Positions 19,598 through 25,403 of a DNA stretch of 25,403 nucleotides are shown piece by piece; the stretch's first letter is position 1, and every line of letters starts with the position of its first letter. The position numbers and the translations under genes were made by a program. Location of the stretch: IMG/VR virus record IMGVR_UViG_3300029319_000455, positions 1 to 25,403 of that record; one strand, written 5' to 3'. The notes under the pieces are model-generated. The model did not search any database, was not told where the DNA came from, and was given only the letters and a program-made list of their open reading frames with translations. The DNA comes from a virus.

Positions 19598-19826
19598 AAA
19601 ATCACAAAAAAGTCTAAAAAACTGGACAAAACAAAAATGGCGTACCAAATCTGGTAAGCCATCTGCAAAAACTGGTGAGAGATATCTGCCAAGTGCAGCA
19701 ATAAAATCTTTATCTGCGTCTGAGTATGCAGCTACTACCAGAAAAAAAAGACAAGATACACTTATGGGTAAGCAGCATAGTAAGCAGCCGAAGAATATTT
19801 CTAAGAAAACAAGAAGGTTTAGATAG
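19587..19826 (+). CDS. Basic protein, DUF5872-like
   Basis: A 79-residue, Lys/Arg-rich protein: 'SLKNWTKQKWRTKSGKPS', 'GERYLPSAAIKSLSASEYAATTRKKR', 'GKQHSKQPKNISKKTRR'. This string of motifs is what I recall as DUF5872, found in marine phages and some large algal viruses; the domain name is from memory. It overlaps the previous gene by 11 bases and the next by one (TAGTG). The function is unknown. Confidence 0.75.
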   Translation: MALKKSQKSLKNWTKQKWRTKSGKPSAKTGERYLPSAAIKSLSASEYAATTRKKRQDTLMGKQHSKQPKNISKKTRRFR

Positions 19827-20122
19827 TGGTTGCTAAAAAATATCAAAATCCGAAGGGTGGTTTAAACGCAGCTGGTCGTAAGTTTTTTAAGAGAACAGAG
19901 GGTTCTAATTTAAAATCACCAGTCAAAAGAGGTGTCAATCCCAGGAGGATTTCTTTTGCTGCCAGGTTTGGTGGTATGCGTGGTAGTGAAAAAAAGCCAG
20001 ATGGATCTCCTACCAGGCTAGGTTTAGCTTTGAGAGCTTGGGGTTTTCGTTCTAAAGAGTCTGCAAAAGCATTTGCAAATAGACATAAAAAGACTAAAAA
20101 GAAAAGAAGGACTTTAGTATGA
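19826..20122 (+). CDS. Basic protein, DUF6321-like, GTG start
   Basis: A 98-residue, strongly basic protein: 'NPKGGLNAAGRKFFKRTEGSN', 'VKRGVNPRRISFAARFGGMRG', 'GSPTRLGLALRAWGFRSKESA', and a Lys/Arg end. The motif order resembles DUF6321 of marine phages (name from memory). GTG 19826 overlaps the previous stop, and the end overlaps the gp11-like gene by four bases. Its constant place beside DUF5872-like genes argues for a shared, probably DNA-associated, virion role. Confidence 0.72.
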   Translation: MVAKKYQNPKGGLNAAGRKFFKRTEGSNLKSPVKRGVNPRRISFAARFGGMRGSEKKPDGSPTRLGLALRAWGFRSKESAKAFANRHKKTKKKRRTLV

Positions 20123-20706
20123 CATCAGTAGTATCTATTTGTAACTCAGCTCTAAATATCTTAGGAGCTAATAACATCATAGCTCTGACAGAAGATAGTA
20201 AAAATGCCAGGTTATGTAATCAAAGATATATACCTATCAGAAATGCTGTATTCAGGGAGCATCATTGGAATTGCCTGGTTAAAAGAATAGAATTAGCCAG
20301 AGATACAGCTACCCCAACACATGAATTTGCCTATCAATATCAGCTTCCAGCTGACTGTATTAAGGTAATAAACATAGGTGGACTGCATAATGGCACAAGT
20401 TCTAATCTTGATGGTGGACAAATATTTAAGGTAGAAGGTAGAAAAATCGTTACTGATGAAGAACAGATCTTTTTAGTCTACAGTTCTATTGTTGAGGATG
20501 TTACAGAGTATGACTCTTTACTTGTAGAGTCTATCTCACAAAGATTAGCAGCAGAACTGTGTTATGCTATCACTAGCTCCACATCATTAGCTAATTCACT
20601 AAAAGCAGAATACCAGGAGAAACTAAGATTAGCTCGTCATGCAGACGCTACAGAAGGCACAGCGGATGTCATTGACTCATCTACATTTATCAATGCGAGA
20701 TTTTAA
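20119..20706 (+). CDS. Tail tubular protein A (gp11-like adaptor)
   Basis: A 195-residue protein opening with 'SVVSICNSALNILGANNIIAL', 'ARLCNQRYIPIRNAVFREHHWNC' and 'YQLPADCIKVINI', all typical of T7 gp11-like adaptors, followed by a beta portion and the C-terminal helices 'QRLAAELCYAITSS' and 'LKAEYQEKLRLARHADA'. It forms the ring between portal and nozzle. ATGA overlap at the start and a one-base overlap with the nozzle gene. Confidence 0.87.
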   Translation: MTSVVSICNSALNILGANNIIALTEDSKNARLCNQRYIPIRNAVFREHHWNCLVKRIELARDTATPTHEFAYQYQLPADCIKVINIGGLHNGTSSNLDGGQIFKVEGRKIVTDEEQIFLVYSSIVEDVTEYDSLLVESISQRLAAELCYAITSSTSLANSLKAEYQEKLRLARHADATEGTADVIDSSTFINARF

Positions 20707-22967
20707 TGCCAAGACAGACTGTAGCCTATACAAACTTTACAGCTGGACAGTTATCACCTAGATTAGACGGGAGAACTGATCTTAGTAAATACTATAACGG
20801 AGCAAAACAACTCACAAATTTTACAATACAGCCACATGGCGGAGCTACCAGGCGACCTGGCACAAGATTTATACATGAAGTAAAAAGCAGTTCTGCAGCT
20901 GTAAGACTCATTCCTTTTGAATTTTCTACTGTCCAGACATATATTATGGAGTTTGGCAATCAATATATTAGATTTTACAAAGACAAAGGCATCATAACAG
21001 AATCTGCAAAAGCTATATCTGCAGCTACAAAAGCTAATCCAGGAGTGATTACAGCTAATTCACATGGATATTCTAACGGAGATCATGTCATAATTACAAG
21101 CGTTGGAGGTATGACAGAGCTGAATGGTAAAACATTTATTGTTGCAAATAAAACAACAAATACATTTGAGCTTACTGATGTTGATGGAACAAATGTAAAT
21201 ACAACTAGCTTTACAACATATACATCTGGTGGATCTTGTAACAAGATATTTGAAATAGCATCACCATTTACAACTGCACAGCTTCCAGGCATAAAATTTG
21301 CACAATCTGCAGATATTATGTACCTGGTTCATCCAGAGGTAAGTGTCAGAAAGTTATCCAGAACTGGTCATACTAGCTGGACTCTTGTTGAAGAAGAGTT
21401 TTCACCGATGCCTTTTTTACCAGAAAACACAACTGCAACGCAGCTGCAGACTTCTAGTGTAACTTTAAATGCGTCTGCTACTGTTACAGCAACAAATACT
21501 ACTGGTATAAATGATGGTACTGGATTTACATCAAATGATATTGGCAGACATATAAAACTTGGAACTGCTGGATTTTTAGAAATAACAGCTATTACTAATA
21601 CAACAACTGTTACAGCTACTGTAAAAGAAGCTATTACTGGTCTAAGTATAAATACAAATAGTACAGAATTTTCTTTAGGTTCTTTTTCAGATACGACTGG
21701 ACATCCATCATCTGTTACATTTTTTGAACAAAGACTGGTTTTTGCAGCCACAGCTGTAGAGCCACAGACATTGTTTTTTAGTAAAGTAAATACTTTTAAC
21801 AATTTTCAAATAGGAACAAATGATAGTGATGCTATGGTTTATACAATTGCATCGAATAAAGTAAATGCTATCAGATTTTTGTCTGCACAAAGATCTCTCA
21901 TAGCTGGTACTGTAGGTGGTGAATTTGTTGTATCTGCATCTGGAACTACACAACCTATAACACCAACAAATATACAAATTCAAAGACAAACATCCTACGG
22001 AGCTGCAAACATAGATGCTGTCCAGATTGCAAATGTAACTATGTTTTTACAAAGAGCTAAAAGAAAAATCAGAGAACTAACATATTCTTTTGATTTTGAT
22101 AGCTATGTAGCTCCTGATATGACTATCCTGGCTGAGAATGTTACAGAGTCTGGGGTTACAGAGCTGTCTTATCAGCAAGAACCAGACAGTATTTTATGGG
22201 GTGTAAGAACTGATGGTAAATTGATTGGTCTAACCTATCAAAGACCAGAAGAGGTAGTTGGCTGGCATATACACGAACTTGGCGGATCTTTTGGATCTGA
22301 TAGCTTTGGTCATGTTGAAAGTATAGCCACAATACCAGGAGATGCTGATGAAGATGATCTCTATCTAGTAGTTAAAAGAACTGTAAATGGATCTACCAGA
22401 AGATATGTAGAATATCTGACTGACTATGATTTTGGCGATAGTATTAGCGATGCTTTTTTCATTGATAGTGGTTTGCTATACTCTGGTAGTGCAGTCACAA
22501 CTATTTCTGGACTAGATCATCTTGAAGGACAATCTGTGTCAATTCTAGCTGACGGAGCTACTCATCCAGATAAAACTGTATCTGGTGGATCTATAACACT
22601 TGAAAGATCTGCTACAAAAGTCCAGGTTGGGTTGTCTTATACGAGCTTACTACAAACTATGAGGGTAGAAGCTGGAGCTGCAGAAGGTGTAGCTCAAGGT
22701 CAAACAAAAAGAATACACGAAGTTACAGTAAGATTATTAGAGTCTGTGGGTGTAGAGATAGGTAGTAAGATTACAAATATGGAAAGAATACCTTTTAGAT
22801 CAAGTGCTGATGATATGGACACAGCTCTGCAGCCATTTACGGGTGACAAACAAGTAGAATTTAGAGGAGATTTTGAAACAGATGGACATATCTTTGTAAG
22901 GCAAACACAGCCTTTACCACTCAATATTATTGGGATATATCCAAGAGTAACAACTAATGAAGGATAA
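20706..22967 (+). CDS. Tail nozzle / tubular protein B-like protein
   Basis: A 753-residue protein. The N-terminus 'NFTAGQLSPRLDGRTDLSKYYNGAKQLTNF' then 'PHGGATRRPGTRFI' is the signature of podovirus nozzle or stabilisation proteins. Residues 104-180 hold a small inserted domain ('ANSHGYSNGDHVIITSVGGM', 'NGKTFIVANKTTNTFELTD', 'TSGGSC') resembling the E1-FCCH-like fold seen in other phage tail proteins. Later come a propeller-like part ('FFEQRLVFAATAVEPQTLFF') and 'RKIRELTYSFDFDSY'. It forms the tail tube tip through which DNA leaves. A large late gene in the expected place. Confidence 0.85.
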   Translation: MPRQTVAYTNFTAGQLSPRLDGRTDLSKYYNGAKQLTNFTIQPHGGATRRPGTRFIHEVKSSSAAVRLIPFEFSTVQTYIMEFGNQYIRFYKDKGIITESAKAISAATKANPGVITANSHGYSNGDHVIITSVGGMTELNGKTFIVANKTTNTFELTDVDGTNVNTTSFTTYTSGGSCNKIFEIASPFTTAQLPGIKFAQSADIMYLVHPEVSVRKLSRTGHTSWTLVEEEFSPMPFLPENTTATQLQTSSVTLNASATVTATNTTGINDGTGFTSNDIGRHIKLGTAGFLEITAITNTTTVTATVKEAITGLSINTNSTEFSLGSFSDTTGHPSSVTFFEQRLVFAATAVEPQTLFFSKVNTFNNFQIGTNDSDAMVYTIASNKVNAIRFLSAQRSLIAGTVGGEFVVSASGTTQPITPTNIQIQRQTSYGAANIDAVQIANVTMFLQRAKRKIRELTYSFDFDSYVAPDMTILAENVTESGVTELSYQQEPDSILWGVRTDGKLIGLTYQRPEEVVGWHIHELGGSFGSDSFGHVESIATIPGDADEDDLYLVVKRTVNGSTRRYVEYLTDYDFGDSISDAFFIDSGLLYSGSAVTTISGLDHLEGQSVSILADGATHPDKTVSGGSITLERSATKVQVGLSYTSLLQTMRVEAGAAEGVAQGQTKRIHEVTVRLLESVGVEIGSKITNMERIPFRSSADDMDTALQPFTGDKQVEFRGDFETDGHIFVRQTQPLPLNIIGIYPRVTTNEG

Positions 22968-23406
22968 TTTACACATCATGCCATTTAAAAAAAATCATGC
23001 TTTGACACTTACATCTGGACTAATGAATGATCCTTTACTAGCAGTTGATGAAAAATGGAAAGCAAAATTTGAAAACCTAGAAGAGCCTGGAATGTCATTT
23101 ACAGCTGCAGATGGTGATGAATTGATTGTAGCTGGTGGTATATGTCATTTATGGGATGGTGTTTACGAAGGTTGGGTGATAGCTTGTGATAAAGTTTGGA
23201 ACTATAGAGTAGGAGCTGCTAGAGCTATAAAAAAAAATTTAGATCAAATGATAGAAAAAAATAGTATAACGAGAGTACAAACAGCTGTGAAAAAAGATTT
23301 TTTACTTGGTCATAGATTTGCATCATGGCTAGGTTTTGAGAACGAAGGTATTATGAAAAAGTATGTTTTAAATCAAGATCATATTAGATTTGCGAGGGTT
23401 TTATAA
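22957..23406 (+). CDS. Internal virion protein A-like, GNAT-fold
   Basis: A 149-residue protein. 'VYEGWVIACDKVWNYRVGAARAIKK' and 'QTAVKKDFLLGHRFASWLGFENEGIMKKY' match the acetyltransferase-like end of podovirus gp13-type proteins (Leu-Gly-Phe-x-x-Glu-Gly). The first-part residues that would bind acetyl-CoA are poorly kept, so catalysis is uncertain. The start at 22957 overlaps the nozzle gene by 11 bases; Met8 (22978) is an alternative. Probably a capsid-internal protein or assembly helper. Confidence 0.72.
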   Translation: MKDNLHIMPFKKNHALTLTSGLMNDPLLAVDEKWKAKFENLEEPGMSFTAADGDELIVAGGICHLWDGVYEGWVIACDKVWNYRVGAARAIKKNLDQMIEKNSITRVQTAVKKDFLLGHRFASWLGFENEGIMKKYVLNQDHIRFARVL

Positions 23407-23906
23407 TGGGTGCAACACCATTATTATTAGCCTCTACTGGCATAGCAGCTGTTTCAACTATAGCGGCTGGACAACAAGCTAGAGCTGCTGGTAGATATCA
23501 ACAAACATTAGCAGAGCAAAATGCACAGATTTATGAGGATAAAGCTGAAAGAGCTATAGAACTTGGAGAATATACAACACAAAGGTTTGAGAAAAGTTTT
23601 AGTAAAACACTATCATCTGTAGAAAGAGCATACGCATCATCAGGTGTAGAAATGCGAGGTACACCGCTTGCTATTATAGAAGATTATCTTACAGAGTCAG
23701 AAATAGAAAAAGCAAACATAGATTACAATGCCAGGATGCAGAATACAGAATTCAAAGACGCTGCAGTTCTATCAAGAATGGAAGGACAGTTGGCAGCATA
23801 CCAAGGTAGACAAAGACAGATTGCATCTTATTACAATGCTGGATCTACTCTTCTTGGTGGTTTTGGACAAGCTAAATATATTCAACAATATGGAGGTCTA
23901 GCATAA
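23406..23906 (+). CDS. Internal virion protein B-like (gp14-type)
   Basis: A 166-residue protein: a hydrophobic start ('PLLLASTGIAAVSTIAAGQQARA') like the membrane-inserting N-terminus of gp14-type core proteins, then a long helix ('LAEQNAQIYEDKAERAIELG') and the typical 'VERAYASSGVEMRGTPLAIIEDYLTESEIEKANI' with a Tyr/Gly-rich end. In T7-like phages such proteins are ejected and help form the channel across the envelope. The start and end overlap neighbours by one base (TAATG). Confidence 0.8.
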   Translation: MGATPLLLASTGIAAVSTIAAGQQARAAGRYQQTLAEQNAQIYEDKAERAIELGEYTTQRFEKSFSKTLSSVERAYASSGVEMRGTPLAIIEDYLTESEIEKANIDYNARMQNTEFKDAAVLSRMEGQLAAYQGRQRQIASYYNAGSTLLGGFGQAKYIQQYGGLA

Positions 23907-25403
23907 TGGTAAAGATACCTGAATTTACAGCCAGGACACAACCGACTGGACAAGGTGGTGCAAGTTTAAGACCAACTCCAGATATTACTGGAGCTGCTAC
24001 AGCTCCCTTAGAAGCTGCTGCAAATCTAGCTGGCACAGCTGCAGACATAGCAAGTAAATTTTCTTTAGCACAAACATCTCTGCAGAGAAAAAACGAGGCT
24101 GCAGAAAAAATAGATTTTTTAATTAAGGGTGATGAAAACAATCCAGGATTAAATAAATTAATGTTTGATGCTTCTAACAGTACAGATACAGCAAACGCTT
24201 TACCAAACTTTCAAAATAGTTTTAACAATCATAAAACTAATATTCTAAATTCAATTGATGACCAGGTTGTAAGAACAATCTTTAGTGAAAAAGCTGATGA
24301 AATATTTACAAATAATTATATTGATGTTCAAAGTAATGTTTGGAAAAATATCAGAACTAACTCTATTACTACATTAGACAAAAACTTAGAATTCGAAATC
24401 AACAATTATGTTAGTGGTAATGCTGCTAAAAAGAACTCAGCTTTAGCAAACATAGATAAATATATTACTGACGCAAAAGCTGATGGTCTTGTTGATGATA
24501 ATTTTAGAGATATAACATATCAAAATATGTATACCCTAGAAGCAGAGAAGATGGCTTCTGATGATCCAAATAAATTTTTAGATCTTTACGAAGATGGTTT
24601 TTGGAATGATAAGATATCTGGTGACAATCTAAATACTATTTACAAATCAGCTGGCGTAGCTGTAAATAAAATAAACACAAGTATCAAAGGTGATATCAAA
24701 GCAGCCAAGACTGATGTTATAAGTGATTTCAATAATCTAAAAGATGTCATGTCTGGTGGATCTATGAATATTACATCATTCAACGAAATAGAGTCAAGAA
24801 TGACAGCTATAGACTCACAGCTAAAACAGATCGGAGAACCTGGCTTAGAAGATGAGCTACAAGAGCTACAAATTTATAAAATAAATTTTGATACAGTAGA
24901 GAAAGCAAAATTATTACCAGCCAATGAAGTAAAACAAGCCTTAGATCAAGTTAATTTAAAGATAGAGCAGAATGAACAGAAAGAAAATGTAAGTCTTTTT
25001 GAGCAGAAGGCTCTTTTAAGTTTGAGAGATAGTTTGTCAGACATACATAGTAAGATGGTATCTGGGTTTGATGATGATATGCTAGGAGTTGCAGAAACTT
25101 TTGATCCTAGTTTAAATATTCAAGAGTTAGATTTGACTATGACAGACTCTAATATGTTTGCAGAAATGTCAAAAAACAGAGTGTCTACAGCAAACAAAGT
25201 AGCAGATAGATATGGTATTACAGATTTTATACAGTACCTGAAACCAGAAGAGAGAGAACAAGCTAAATTTATTTTTGAAAACGGATCAAGAGATCAGATA
25301 CAGACTATGTTGTTGAACCTGGTTACACTATCTAAAAATGGTGGATCTATAAGAGTATTTCAAAATATTGGTATGGGTGCAGACTCAGCTATGTATGCAC
25401 ATA
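23906..25403 (+). CDS. Large internal virion protein, N-terminal part (cut by window end)
   Basis: ATG 23906 opens a frame of at least 499 codons without a stop up to the window edge, so only the N-terminal part is visible. It starts 'MVKIPEFTARTQPTGQGG', with an Ala-rich helix ('APLEAAANLAGTAADIASKF') near residue 45, then long charged helical stretches ('SLFEQKALLSLRDSLSDIHS'), like the elongated core proteins gp15/gp16 of podoviruses. No lytic transglycosylase motif appears in this part, but one could lie further on. It follows the gp14-like gene by a TAATG overlap. Confidence 0.8.
   Translation, partial: MVKIPEFTARTQPTGQGGASLRPTPDITGAATAPLEAAANLAGTAADIASKFSLAQTSLQRKNEAAEKIDFLIKGDENNPGLNKLMFDASNSTDTANALPNFQNSFNNHKTNILNSIDDQVVRTIFSEKADEIFTNNYIDVQSNVWKNIRTNSITTLDKNLEFEINNYVSGNAAKKNSALANIDKYITDAKADGLVDDNFRDITYQNMYTLEAEKMASDDPNKFLDLYEDGFWNDKISGDNLNTIYKSAGVAVNKINTSIKGDIKAAKTDVISDFNNLKDVMSGGSMNITSFNEIESRMTAIDSQLKQIGEPGLEDELQELQIYKINFDTVEKAKLLPANEVKQALDQVNLKIEQNEQKENVSLFEQKALLSLRDSLSDIHSKMVSGFDDDMLGVAETFDPSLNIQELDLTMTDSNMFAEMSKNRVSTANKVADRYGITDFIQYLKPEEREQAKFIFENGSRDQIQTMLLNLVTLSKNGGSIRVFQNIGMGADSAMYAH

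Noticed and set aside
21368-21802. Minus-strand 144-codon frame inside the nozzle gene
   Set aside because: Shadow of a strongly supported plus-strand gene; Val-rich sequence mirrors Thr/Asn codons and there is no ribosome site.
1-25403. tRNA genes, integrase, attachment sites and insertion sequences
   Set aside because: No cloverleaf, Tyr/Ser recombinase motif, direct-repeat-bounded element or transposase was recognised on either strand by eye.

Overview
This window looks like part of an AT-rich tailed phage with podovirus morphology, probably infecting a low-GC marine alphaproteobacterium (SAR11-like is my guess). The reasons are: (i) a T7/BPP-1-style structural block of terminase, head-tail connector portal, Bbp19-like protein, scaffold, capsid, putative cement protein, gp11-like and nozzle-like tail proteins, then internal virion proteins; (ii) a holin resembling the 3TM holins of alphaproteobacterial gene transfer agents; (iii) strings of tiny lysine-rich proteins of types I remember from marine phage genomes. 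No tRNA, rRNA, integrase, reverse transcriptase, CRISPR array or insertion sequence is visible. Both ends cut through genes, and the fibre genes at the left would normally follow the internal virion genes at the right. The contig may therefore be a circularly permuted genome opened at an arbitrary point.

Layout. (1) 1-4.1 kb, plus strand: virion and tail-fibre genes, including five with a C1q-like C-terminal domain (four of them consecutive), ended by an XkdW-like protein. (2) 4.1-6.2 kb, plus strand: small membrane, coiled-coil and secreted proteins, a PD-(D/E)XK nuclease and a GTA-type holin. This is a lysis-like cassette, but no endolysin is seen. (3) 6.2-9.06 kb, minus strand: a PD-(D/E)XK exonuclease, an Erf/Sak-like annealing protein and small zinc-binding or unknown proteins, with a promoter directly before the exonuclease. 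(4) 9.1-10.6 kb, minus strand: a second operon of small unknown proteins, ended by a clear terminator. (5) 10.62-10.75 kb: a divergent control region. (6) 10.75-12.5 kb, plus strand: a Cro/CI-like repressor, a replication initiator-like gene carrying an iteron/AT-repeat origin candidate, an HGG-motif protein and the small terminase. (7) 12.65-25.4 kb, plus strand: large terminase, portal, scaffold, capsid, a terminator, a cluster of six small basic proteins, tail proteins and internal virion proteins, running off the window end.

How the genes fit together: the HTH protein sits where it can control divergent transcription. The initiator carries a lambda-O-like candidate origin in its own linker. 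The exonuclease plus annealing protein form a two-gene recombination module. The late genes are packed with 1-11 bp stop/start overlaps that imply translational coupling.

The observations most worth following are the origin candidate inside the initiator gene, the self-contained C1q gene array whose ribosome sites lie in the previous gene's last codons, the marked excess of CCWGG sites everywhere except that array and the capsid genes, a 12-residue four-cysteine ORF, and a calcium-loop protein in the basic-protein cluster. All functions come from reading the sequence and from memory of protein families; nothing was searched.
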